A DNA stretch of 64,000 nt from an uncultured Lachnospiraceae bacterium (GTDB lineage: Bacteria; Bacillota; Clostridia; Lachnospirales; Lachnospiraceae): the NCBI GenBank assembly GCA_910576815.1, contig CAJTKA010000007.1, positions 46,227 through 110,226 on the forward strand. The letters are read 5' to 3'. Below are positions 27,030 through 34,743 of the stretch, piece after piece. Under the pieces are notes generated by a model that was not told the origin of the DNA, did no database searches, and saw nothing but the letters and a program-made list of their open reading frames with translations. A program made the position numbers and the translations under genes. How positions within the stretch are numbered: the first letter of the stretch is position 1; every line of letters begins with the position of its first letter.

Positions 27030-27691
27030 TTATAACCGACTCCCCATACCGTCTCGATATAACTGTGCATCGTGTACTGTGCAAACTTGGCGCGGATCTT
27101 TCTGATGTGTTCCATCACGGTATCGCTGCTGCCGTCGCTCTCCCATCCCCACACTGTTTCATAGATCCGCTCCCTGTCAAAAATCTGCCCGCTGTAGGTA
27201 GAGAGCAGTTCCACGATATCAAATTCCTTTTTCGATAAGGCAATGGGCTTTTGTCCGATCGTGATCTCCCGTTTCGTATAATCAATCGCCATATCGCCGA
27301 AAAATCGCAGGCAGGTAACTTCCTGTCTGCGGTTCTCGCGCCGCAAATGGGCGGCTACCCTCGCGCCAAGTTCATCCAGATCAAACGGTTTTTCGATATA
27401 ATCGTCCGCGCCGACGGAAAAGCCTTTGATCTTATCCGCCTTTTCCATGCGGGCAGTCAGAAAAAGGATCGGACAGGTGATATGCTGACGGATATTCTCA
27501 CAGACCGTCAGCCCGTCCATATCGGGCATATTGATATCCAGAAGAACGATGTCGGGAACCTGCTTAAGCCGTTCCAAAGCCTCTTTTCCGTTATAAGCGG
27601 TCGTCACCTGATAGCCCGCCTGTTCAAAATAACTTTGCATGACGGCGACAATGCCGGGTTCGTCGTCTACGATCATGATTTTTTGACTCAT
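27017..27691 (-). CDS. OmpR-family response regulator
   Basis: 224 aa from ATG 27691, 9 nt after GGAG; an earlier in-frame ATG has no ribosome site. Receiver with D9-D10, phosphorylation site D52 in LLDINMPDMDG, and K101-P102. Winged-helix domain about 130-224, ending VETVWGVGYKWNG. First gene of the operon regulator, kinase, ATPase, permease. Upstream there are repeated TGAGA motifs (27810-27835) that may be its own binding sites. Confidence 0.94.
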   Translation of the reverse strand: MSQKIMIVDDEPGIVAVMQSYFEQAGYQVTTAYNGKEALERLKQVPDIVLLDINMPDMDGLTVCENIRQHITCPILFLTARMEKADKIKGFSVGADDYIEKPFDLDELGARVAAHLRRENRRQEVTCLRFFGDMAIDYTKREITIGQKPIALSKKEFDIVELLSTYSGQIFDRERIYETVWGWESDGSSDTVMEHIRKIRAKFAQYTMHSYIETVWGVGYKWNG

Positions 27692-27700
27692 GTATGATTT

Positions 27701-27740
27701 CTCCATATCAGAGCATTTTGCTGCGTTTTCCGAAAACCGT
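27701..27740 (-). repeat. Structured intergenic repeat, remnant R5
   Basis: The first about 25 bases (CTCCATATCAGAGCATTTTG and on) match the gene-proximal end of R1-R4, including the ribosome site of the regulator gene. A GTTTTC / GAAAAC mini-hairpin follows, and then similarity is lost. The long terminal hairpin is missing. Confidence 0.5.
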
Positions 27741-27838
27741 CTTAAATACTTGCAACAAACTAAATTTCAAATAAGCCTCTGCGTTTCATCCATTTTAACA
27801 TCATAGTATCTCATAAATCTCAAAAAATTCTCAAGTTA

Positions 27839-28621
27839 TTATCCGCCAAATCCTTTCATCCACCACAGAATCGCTTTCGCAAACCGTCCTTCGATATCAT
27901 GAAAGTGCCCGCCCTCGTTCCAAGTAAAATACACAAAGCCACCGTTATCCCTATCTGCCCGCAAAATGCTTCTGTCTCCTGCTTCGTCAAACTCACCTGA
28001 ACGTCCTAACTGCCCATCCAGAATCTCCCTTACCCGCTGCGTGCATTCCGCCACCCTTCCCATGCGCGGATTTTTGCTGCGGCTCTCCTTTTTCCCGAGA
28101 GACAGATACACCCGCAGATCTGTCCGCATAGGTTTTTCTCTCTCCATAAAATCGCCAAAACCGTCATACCAAAGCGACCCTGAAAGGCTGGCGATCGCAC
28201 CGAATACATTGGTTTTGTATATGGTGTAGACCGCTGTCAGGCCGCCCAGAGAATAGCCAAACAGCGCCGTATGCGCTGCCTCAGGCTTGGTGCGGTAATG
28301 GGCATCCATGTAGGGCTTTATCTTTTCTGTCAGACAGAATAAGTAGGCATCCGCCCTGCCCTGCGGCGCTTCCTCGCCCGCGCGTATCGCAGGGGCTGCC
28401 CAGGGCGTAAAATCATCGTTCCAGCTTTTTGGTTTGATACTTAAAAGAATAAAATCTGTCCGCACGCCATTCTTGACTAGAATAGTCAATATCCCTTCCA
28501 ACGGAATCTCACCGTTGACATAGGCGGTCGGGTAACGTACTGTGCTCTCATCATAATTTGGCGGCAGATACAAACAGCAGTCAAATCCGGCAATCTGCAG
28601 TTCTTCTATGCGGTGCTCCAT
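27839..28621 (-). CDS. Esterase, alpha/beta hydrolase of the IroE/Fes-like (esterase D) family
   Basis: 260 aa, no signal peptide, so cytoplasmic. Nucleophile elbow in LFGYSLGGL near residue 138, downstream SGSLWYDGFGDF, and a C-terminal NEGGHFHDIEGRF with the likely catalytic His. The layout matches the enterochelin-esterase-like group, but no siderophore genes are nearby, so the substrate is open. It ends 15 bp before the AT-rich promoter region of the next operon and appears to be a single-gene unit. Confidence 0.82.
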   Translation of the reverse strand: MEHRIEELQIAGFDCCLYLPPNYDESTVRYPTAYVNGEIPLEGILTILVKNGVRTDFILLSIKPKSWNDDFTPWAAPAIRAGEEAPQGRADAYLFCLTEKIKPYMDAHYRTKPEAAHTALFGYSLGGLTAVYTIYKTNVFGAIASLSGSLWYDGFGDFMEREKPMRTDLRVYLSLGKKESRSKNPRMGRVAECTQRVREILDGQLGRSGEFDEAGDRSILRADRDNGGFVYFTWNEGGHFHDIEGRFAKAILWWMKGFGG

Positions 28622-29057
28622 ACAGTATCCTCTCTTTTGCCTCGATTCAGGTCATTGCAAAACGCATATTTTTCAATCACCTATCACCGTCTATTTTAGC
28701 ATAAGGGCCTCCCAAAATACCATCGAATGAATACAAATCTACACATCCAAATGTAGAAAGACAGTTGACATTTCGGTATCGGACGTCAAGAATAATAGTA
28801 AAATGATAAAATAAAATAGCAAACCGGTAACACCAAAGTACGCTCTAAGGCCGCATTTTTCTGCGCTGCAACCGTCAGTTGACAAAGTTCCAAGCCGCCT
28901 GTATGGATAATTGCAGAGACTTTTCCTATAATCGAACCAGTCAAAGGATGTCGGTGTAGGAAACGAATCATGACAAAACCAAGGTCATCGATCAAAACTC
29001 GTGCCAACCGGCATCCAATGACGAAAATAAAACGGTAGCGTAAGAAAGGATAAAACT
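28622..29057. other. Gene-free spacer between divergent genes
   Basis: 436 bases separating the esterase (minus) and the XRE regulator (plus). It should hold both promoters. A TTGACA at 28765-28770 on the plus strand has only a weak -10 partner near 28791 at a 20-nt distance. A minus-strand frame at 28786-29007 has no ribosome site or recognisable product and is not called. The ribosome site AAAGGA for the XRE gene lies at 29043-29048. Confidence 0.55.
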
Positions 29058-29891
29058 ATGACGCTTGGAGAAAAAATTTACAGATTAAGAACAGAACATG
29101 GTCTTTCTCAAGAGACCTTCGGTGAGAAACTGGGGGTATCGAGACAGTCGGTGTCAAAATGGGAGACGGACCAGTCGGTCCCCGAGTTAGATAAGATCGT
29201 GGCAATCAGCGATTTTTTCGGGGTCAGCACGGACCAACTCTTAAAAGATACGGAAAACGTACAAACAACATCATCCACGGCACAGGTGTCGTCAGAAAAC
29301 ACTTTCGATTTGGAAGATATGTCTCCTGAAAGCGGCCTTTTGCGGGTAGAATACCGTCCCGGGCGCAGACCGCGCTTTGAATATAAGAGCAAAAAAATGG
29401 TCGGGAATCTACCCCTTGTGCATATCAATGCGGGCATCGGCGGACGGGCAAAGGGTGTGATTGCCATCGGCACGGTCGCGCAGGGCTGGTTTGCCATTGG
29501 TCTTGCTGCCATGGGCGGCTTCTCGATCGGCATTGTCTCCCTGGGGCTGCTCTCCCTTGCCGTGTTTTCTTTCGGCCTACTTTCATTTGGAAGCTTTTCC
29601 TGCGGCGTGATCAGCTTTGGCGCCATTGCAGTCGGTATTTTTTCCATGGGAGCGCTGACCTTCGGACAGTTTGCCTTCGGCGCCTCGGCTCACGGTGCAC
29701 AGGTGGCGATCGGGGATGTGGCAAGCGGCAAAATAGCGCTCGGGTATTCCCGCGCCACAGGCCTCTACACGCAGATCAGCAACAGACAGCCGTTTGACTA
29801 TGAGAATGCCTGCCGCGCCATCGATGAGCATGTATCGTCAAACTGGCTCTTTTTCAAGACCTGGGCGAAGGGGATGATCAGGTGGTTTTAA
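29058..29891 (+). CDS. XRE-family regulator with period-5 glycine repeat domain
   Basis: 277 aa. An N-terminal helix-turn-helix (about 4-61: LSQETFGEKLGVSRQSVSKW) is followed by an acidic linker and the LPLVHINAG motif. From residue 133 to 213 a glycine occurs every fifth residue (16 of 17 positions; the exception is Ala168), with Ala or Ser two places before almost every one and hydrophobic residues between. This could be a pentapeptide-type right-handed coil or a glycine-zipper membrane bundle. Similar HTH proteins with LPLVHIN and glycine-rich tails are widespread in Clostridia, but I know of no assigned function. It is the only plus-strand gene in the region. Confidence 0.85.
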   Translation: MTLGEKIYRLRTEHGLSQETFGEKLGVSRQSVSKWETDQSVPELDKIVAISDFFGVSTDQLLKDTENVQTTSSTAQVSSENTFDLEDMSPESGLLRVEYRPGRRPRFEYKSKKMVGNLPLVHINAGIGGRAKGVIAIGTVAQGWFAIGLAAMGGFSIGIVSLGLLSLAVFSFGLLSFGSFSCGVISFGAIAVGIFSMGALTFGQFAFGASAHGAQVAIGDVASGKIALGYSRATGLYTQISNRQPFDYENACRAIDEHVSSNWLFFKTWAKGMIRWF

Positions 29892-30089
29892 CCCTGTAAA
29901 CCGCCTGCTCATTTCGCAGACTATGCCAAAATAGCCATAATCATCGGGGAAGTCAGACGAATTGCAATCTGCCGTTTGACAAGCCCCGTGATTTGCCAGC
30001 TGCTTTTTCCCAGATAGCGTATGATTTGATCATTTTTAGCCACCCTGTCTGCTTGTTTGCAGTAAATGATACCAAATCAGCGCAAAAAA
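29892..30089. other. Gene-free spacer
   Basis: About 200 bases between the XRE gene and the terminator of the next minus-strand fragment. No convincing coding frame or strong hairpin is seen, so the plus-strand XRE unit has no obvious terminator. Confidence 0.5.
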
Positions 30090-30113
30090 GACACCTACCA
30101 GCGGTAGAGTGCC
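30090..30113 (-). terminator. Terminator of the 30.1 kb fragment
   Basis: Minus strand GGCACTCTACC GC GGTAGGTGTC, an imperfect stem, followed by TTTTTT. It starts right at the stop codon of the fragment at 30113-30388, which suggests that this was once the end of a real gene. Confidence 0.65.
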
Positions 30114-30388
30114 TAAAAACCACTAATTAGATGTCTAATGCTTCCCGGAATTTTCTTTTGTTCATCTTTTACCAACAAAGTATCATATAATTTTATGCTG
30201 GCATCCTTTGAAAAAATAAAATCAACAATATCCCCATCTCTGCTTCTTGCAACAGATGAATCTTCAACTCGTAAAGACATTGGCAGAAAAAAGTCATTGA
30301 TTTTATTTCCATTGGCATCTATATTTTCAGTTAACCCCAAAGTAAACTCAAAATTTGTAACACTTAACTTATATATCCATTGATACCT
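30113..30388 (-). pseudogene. C-terminal fragment of an unidentified protein
   Basis: The reading frame from about 30388 codes for YQWIYKLSVTNFEFTLGL, then DANGNKINDFFLPMS and a lysine-rich end (LLVKDEQKKIPGS). There is no start codon with ribosome site; upstream codons run into the terminator of the RNA candidate. It has the look of a beta-rich C-terminal domain cut from a longer AT-rich gene. The product is not recognised. Adjacent terminator supports a former gene. Confidence 0.4.
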
Positions 30389-30397
30389 CGTATATAA

Positions 30398-30651
30398 AGA
30401 GGAGCGTGATGAAAACCACGCTCCTCTAAAAATCATAAAAAAGAGTTTTCTGCTGGTTGTCAGCCTCGGTATCCAGTTAAGATACCCTAAACGACGTGGA
30501 AATCATTAAGTCCCCCACGTGGACTACAGCCCTATCCAAACTGCCCGGCTCGATGTCCAAGTCAAGACATCTAAAGAAATGGAAATTTACCCTGCTCCAT
30601 CTGCAGCACAACTTTTAACGATGCTCTTACATCGAAAGCATTTCTGCTCTT
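30398..30651 (-). ncRNA. Stand-alone structured RNA candidate, about 250 nt
   Basis: Flanked by a consensus promoter (30658-30685) and ending in a strong terminator hairpin (30398-30427, AGAGGAGCGTG with its complement, then TTTATAT). Within it no frame of useful length exists. Successive local hairpins are visible on the minus strand: GAUG/CAUC, AGAUGGA/UUCCAUUU, GAUGUC/GACAUC, ACGUGG/CCACGU, and GGGUAUC/GGAUACC. The ends do not pair, so 6S RNA is unlikely, and tmRNA, SRP RNA and RNase P features are missing. A raiA-type or another large Clostridia RNA class is possible, but I cannot confirm it. Confidence 0.65.
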
Positions 30652-30657
30652 ACCTAT

Positions 30658-30685
30658 ATTATACGCAATCTGTCAGAAAAATCAA
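30658..30685 (-). promoter_or_regulatory. Sigma-A promoter of the RNA candidate
   Basis: TTGATT (30680-30685), 16-nt spacer, TATAAT (30658-30663) on the minus strand; transcription should start near 30651. It lies directly after the stop codon of the small AbrB-like gene, so the RNA has its own promoter. Confidence 0.75.
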
Positions 30686-30706
30686 CTAAACGGTAAAAAG
30701 AAATAT

Positions 30707-30862
30707 TTATTTCTCATCCACCAGCAGGATCAGCCTGTCGCCGCCTTTGATGGCAAACAGGTCCCTCGCCTGCTTAGGGATGACGATCTGTCCGCGCTCC
30801 GAAACGGTGACCGAACCGAAGATGTGCTTCCCTTTCGGGGCAGGCGGCAGCACCGTCATCAT
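30707..30862 (-). CDS. Mini AbrB/SpoVT-like DNA-binding protein
   Basis: 51 aa. After MMTVLPPAPKGKHIFGS it has the AbrB swapped-hairpin signature VTVSERGQIVIPKQARDLF and GGDRLILLVDE, then stops. Ribosome site AGGA lies 5 nt before ATG 30862 (ATG 30859 also possible). Related Clostridia proteins carry a short C-terminal tail of about 20-30 residues after this point, which is missing, so this may be a minimal or slightly truncated form. A swapped dimer could still bind DNA. It sits between a broken acyltransferase gene and the RNA candidate. Confidence 0.75.
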   Translation of the reverse strand: MMTVLPPAPKGKHIFGSVTVSERGQIVIPKQARDLFAIKGGDRLILLVDEK

Positions 30863-30911
30863 TCTCTTCCTAGCCGTCAGCTCCCATTTTCAACTTTCTC
30901 CGCTCACATCA

Positions 30912-31869
30912 TCAAGCCTGCGTTTCCTTCTTTTTTCTAATCCCCAGCACCAGGCATCTGATCACGGGTATCCTGCGCATCGCCTCATACCAAAGGGGTG
31001 TGCAGACAAAGACGATCAGCAGCGCCGCCAGATAAACCGCCCACACCGGGAGCGCCGTTTTCTCCTTCAGATAATAGCAGGGAATCGCGATAAACGTATA
31101 GTGAAGGACATAGAGTCCAAAGCTGATTTTCGTCATATAAGCGCTGAATCCGTTCTGCCTATCACAGTACTTTTTTGCAGACCCCAAAACGCCAAGGACC
31201 ATCAGCCACGCATAAGCGTTAGTAAAGAAGCTTTTCAGCACATGATCTTCCGTGTAATTTTGCCCGAAATAATACACGGTATAAGCGACTCCTACCACTA
31301 TACCGACAAGGAGAGGCGGCAGTCCATACTTTGCAGGTGTCTCCCGGACGTTCTCATGAGAAAAGATATAATATCCCAGCAGGAAAGCAATCAGATAAAT
31401 GCCAAAGCGGTACATCGTGATCACCGGCATATTAAGGATCTGTGCGCCTCCCCAAAGAGGCAGCACCAACAGCAACAGGAAAAGAATATTGCACTTCTCT
31501 CCCAGTTTCCACAGGCAGTCCTCTTTATCCATTTTCTTTACCAAAACAATCAAAAGGGAATACAGCCACAAAACCTGCGCAAACCACAGCGGGCCTGTAC
31601 CAGAAAGAGCCGCGACGGGATATACCAGAACGGGATGCCTTACCGGAGTACTTATCCAGCGCGTACCTTGCACTGATACCCGCGATCACAAACAACAGCA
31701 CCATGAACCATGGATAAACAAAATAAAGAAACGCGTCCTGATACTGTACTTGGGCAAATCCGCCAACACCACCCAAAACGCCTACAGCATTGAACGCATA
31801 AAACACATGGTAAGCCATCACCAAAAGAATCGTCGCCCATCTGATATTGTCCAAATAATATTTTCGCAT
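30912..31869 (-). pseudogene. Acyltransferase-3 family membrane protein, frameshifted
   Basis: ATG 31869 follows GGAGG at 5 nt. The first part reads MRKYYLDNIRWATILLVMAY, the typical acyltransferase-3 start, then WFMVLLFVIAGISARYAL. The frame then breaks near 31630-31660. The second part (from about 31630 to 30912) continues with GPLWFAQVLWLYSLL and further helices to KKKETQA. Part of the region between KYSGK and PVLVYP appears lost as well. The intact protein would move acyl groups onto cell-surface glycans (about 10 helices). Either a true pseudogene or a base error. Confidence 0.78.
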
Positions 31870-32005
31870 AGCACCCTCCCGCAAACATACTTTTCATACT
31901 ATTGTACACTATATTTGCGGAAGCACCACCAAGCAAACGCGGCACATTGTTTGGAAATATGTCATGTTTAGTTGCAAAAAGCGATCAAAGACGATATTCC
32001 TCGTC

Positions 32006-33844
32006 TTATTCCCCTAAAGCCGCATATATTTTCCCCGAATCCAAATTTCGATACACATGATACCCTTCCAACGGGAAGTCTTTCATCTCCTCGACAGACT
32101 CCTCCCGAAATCGAATCGGATACTCCTTTTTCAAAACCAGATAGTCAACACACGCTAAATTTGCATAATAATCCCCCGTCACATCACAGACCATCTGCTC
32201 TGAAGCAAGATCAATCACCGTATCTTCAAGCGCTTTCTGTATTTCTACGCTGTCGATATCACACACATAAAAAGGAAGGTCCATATAAGTGTCAAACAGC
32301 CTCTTATCTTCCGGAGACGTATCTGCTCCCACAGAAAAAAGCAGGATGTTTCCCTGTAAGTTTTTCAGATATTCATTGGCCAAAACTGCCTGCTGCCGCT
32401 CCTTTTCCTGAATGCCGTACCTGTAATGTCCCGCGCAGATCCCTGCCGCGCTGTTCACAATATTGACCGCCATAAAAAGAAGGCCAAACAGTTTCAAAAA
32501 CATTGTCCTGTTTTTCTGAAACACCACATAACCGATGATCACCGCTGCCGCAAGTAGCAGCCGCAGCAAAAACAGCGCCGCTTCTGATCTGCTCAAAAAC
32601 CTTGCAAACAATTCATAGTACAATAACGTAGAATTATCCGCCAGGAAACTTCCGCCCCCTGATCCCCCGATCAACAGCAGTGCAAACAAAACGATACAGA
32701 TACCCATGATGAAGAAACGCCGTTTATCGTTTCCGACACTTTCTTTTTCCACACAGTCTGCTTTCCTAATCCTGTCCGCCATCAGAATATAGAAGGGAAT
32801 GATAAGCGGTTCCAGATATCGCATATGAAGTCTGGGCGCTCTGCTTCCGAAATCTTCCGGCAGCGTTATCATATAAGCAACCGTTGCACATCCAATTAAA
32901 AAAGAACACAGCAAAAAAAGGAAAAACCAGGACTCTTTCTCCTTTTTTCGGAAACACACAGTCGGTACGAAAATGGGAAAGATACCAAACGCCAGCACCG
33001 CAAATACGACTTGATAGATAAACCCATACAATAAATACCTTACTTTTTCCCATGACAGTTTTAGATACAGTACCTGTAGATTGGTACTGCTATAGGAATT
33101 GTGCAGACCCTTGAACGCTGTCCCCTTCATCAGCAAAAAGCAGACAATAAAGCTCCCTACAAACACTGCTAAACAGATGATTCCCCGCCTTACTTTCCCC
33201 GCTTCAAAACCTGAAATACAATATAAAAAGAACACCAAAAGATATGCAATCACAAAATACAGGGCAATCTCCTTATTCAGATAGGTCAGATAACAGAGAA
33301 CCCCCAGCAGCACATTTAGGCACAGTCTTTCCCGAAAGTTTTCTGTACAAAAAATGCGCCATACCAGAAAGACCACCCAGAGTGAAAGCGGCAGATAAAT
33401 CACTTCACTCATAAAATAAATCGTATACACAAATGCCGGAAATGTGAACCACAGAGCCAACACTTGCGCAATCTGCTTATCTTCTCTTAAAATGCTGCGG
33501 CACAACGCGTAAATCGGAACAACGGAACTTGCCATGAGCAGACTGTTCAGATACCCGACCATCCGAATCTGATGCGCCGTTGATTTTAAGAAAAAGGCCA
33601 GCATGATACAGATACTATACAAAATCTTCTGGAAATCACTTTCCGCTCCATGAAGTTTTAGTCCCTCTCCGGCTGCCAGACTGCGCCCGATTCCCACATA
33701 CCGCAATTCATCCGGATATCCGCTGATCACTTTAGGAAAATCGCTGATTACCCCATAAAAAACTGCGCTTATTAAAAACAAGAGCAGACTGACAAACAGA
33801 TACTTTCTATTCTGTAACGTTTTTACCGCTCGCGCTCTCACCAA
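32006..33844 (-). CDS. GT-C type membrane glycosyltransferase (PMT/ArnT-like)
   Basis: 612 aa. About eleven to twelve transmembrane helices in the first 480 residues, then a soluble C-terminal domain. The first extracytoplasmic loop has GYPDELRYVGIGRSLAAGEG, with the acidic pair typical for GT-C catalysis. The start is TTG 33844 or GTG 33841, both after AAGGGG. It probably transfers a sugar from a lipid-linked donor onto a surface polymer. It lies next to the broken acyltransferase gene, consistent with a surface glycan locus, and 13 bp after rsgA. Confidence 0.8.
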   Translation of the reverse strand: MVRARAVKTLQNRKYLFVSLLLFLISAVFYGVISDFPKVISGYPDELRYVGIGRSLAAGEGLKLHGAESDFQKILYSICIMLAFFLKSTAHQIRMVGYLNSLLMASSVVPIYALCRSILREDKQIAQVLALWFTFPAFVYTIYFMSEVIYLPLSLWVVFLVWRIFCTENFRERLCLNVLLGVLCYLTYLNKEIALYFVIAYLLVFFLYCISGFEAGKVRRGIICLAVFVGSFIVCFLLMKGTAFKGLHNSYSSTNLQVLYLKLSWEKVRYLLYGFIYQVVFAVLAFGIFPIFVPTVCFRKKEKESWFFLFLLCSFLIGCATVAYMITLPEDFGSRAPRLHMRYLEPLIIPFYILMADRIRKADCVEKESVGNDKRRFFIMGICIVLFALLLIGGSGGGSFLADNSTLLYYELFARFLSRSEAALFLLRLLLAAAVIIGYVVFQKNRTMFLKLFGLLFMAVNIVNSAAGICAGHYRYGIQEKERQQAVLANEYLKNLQGNILLFSVGADTSPEDKRLFDTYMDLPFYVCDIDSVEIQKALEDTVIDLASEQMVCDVTGDYYANLACVDYLVLKKEYPIRFREESVEEMKDFPLEGYHVYRNLDSGKIYAALGE

Positions 33845-33857
33845 TTGTCTGCCCCTT

Positions 33858-34739
33858 CTACCTGTATTTTTTGATCTCTTTCAACTCCTGATACAAAACC
33901 TTATAATTCTCATACCGCACCCGGCTGATCGCACCCTCCTCCACGGCCTTCTTGACCTTGCAATCAGGCTCATTGATATGGGCGCAGCCCCGAAACTTAC
34001 AGTATGGCTCATAGTCACGAAACTCCGGATAGTACCCGCTAAGTTCCTCTTTCGTGATCTCCGAAATATCCAAGGAGGTGAAGCCTGGCGTGTCCATTAT
34101 GTAGGTACCCTCTCCTAAAGCAATGATCTCCGAATGTCGGGTGGTATGCCGTCCTCGCTCAATCTTTTTGCTAATTTCTCCCGTCTCCATCTGTGTTTCG
34201 GGCGAAAGCAGATTGATCAGCGAGGATTTCCCCACACCGCTGGGGCCTGCCAGCGTAGTCGTCTTTCCGGCAAGCATTTTCCTTACTTCCTCCACGCCCC
34301 TGTTTTCCTGCACGCTTAAAAATAACACCCGATATCCGCAGGTCTCGTATGCTTTCTGCAAGGCTTCTTTCTCCGCAGGAGAAGCGATATCTTCCTTGTT
34401 AAAGCAGACGATGGTGGGAAGTTGCTGCCGTTCCATGCGGATCAGGAATCTGTCAAGGAGATTAAAATTGGGGTTCGGTTTCACGATGGCAAAAAGAATG
34501 AGCGCCTGATCCACGTTCGCCACAGCAGGACGCACCAGTGCGCTCTTTCGGGGCAGGATACGCCTGATGTTGCCAAGCATTTCCGCATCATCCAGCACAT
34601 CCAGCTCCACATTATCGCCCACCAGGGGCTTTATGCCTTCTTTCCTGAAAATTCCCTTCGCCTTGCACTCATATACGCCCCTTCCTTCCACATGGACATA
34701 ATAGAAGCCGGCGATCCCTTTCATGATTTTTCCCTGCAT
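33858..34739 (-). CDS. rsgA: Ribosome small-subunit biogenesis GTPase RsgA
   Basis: 293 aa. N-terminal OB fold, then circularly permuted GTPase motifs in the order G4 (FNKEDIA), G1 (AGPSGVGKSSLINLL), G3 (DTPGF), and a C-terminal zinc site C-X5-C-X-H-X5-C (CKFRGCAHINEPDC). It helps late 30S maturation in the cytoplasm. It follows prkC by 4 bp in the conserved rlmN-prpC-prkC-rsgA order. In many Firmicutes rpe and thiamine pyrophosphokinase genes come next; they are not here. Confidence 0.97.
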   Translation of the reverse strand: MQGKIMKGIAGFYYVHVEGRGVYECKAKGIFRKEGIKPLVGDNVELDVLDDAEMLGNIRRILPRKSALVRPAVANVDQALILFAIVKPNPNFNLLDRFLIRMERQQLPTIVCFNKEDIASPAEKEALQKAYETCGYRVLFLSVQENRGVEEVRKMLAGKTTTLAGPSGVGKSSLINLLSPETQMETGEISKKIERGRHTTRHSEIIALGEGTYIMDTPGFTSLDISEITKEELSGYYPEFRDYEPYCKFRGCAHINEPDCKVKKAVEEGAISRVRYENYKVLYQELKEIKKYR

Positions 34740-34743
34740 ACAC

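Noticed and set aside
28786..29007. Minus-strand frame of 73 codons in the spacer before the XRE gene
   Set aside because: No ribosome site, no recognised product, and it covers the expected promoter region.
30398..30651. 6S RNA, tmRNA or RNase P as identity of the RNA candidate
   Set aside because: The ends do not pair around a central bubble, there is no tRNA-like end or tag frame, and the conserved RNase P core motifs are not seen.
30747..31676. Plus-strand frame of 309 codons
   Set aside because: It is antisense to the AbrB-like gene and the acyltransferase pseudogene, both of which have recognisable motifs.
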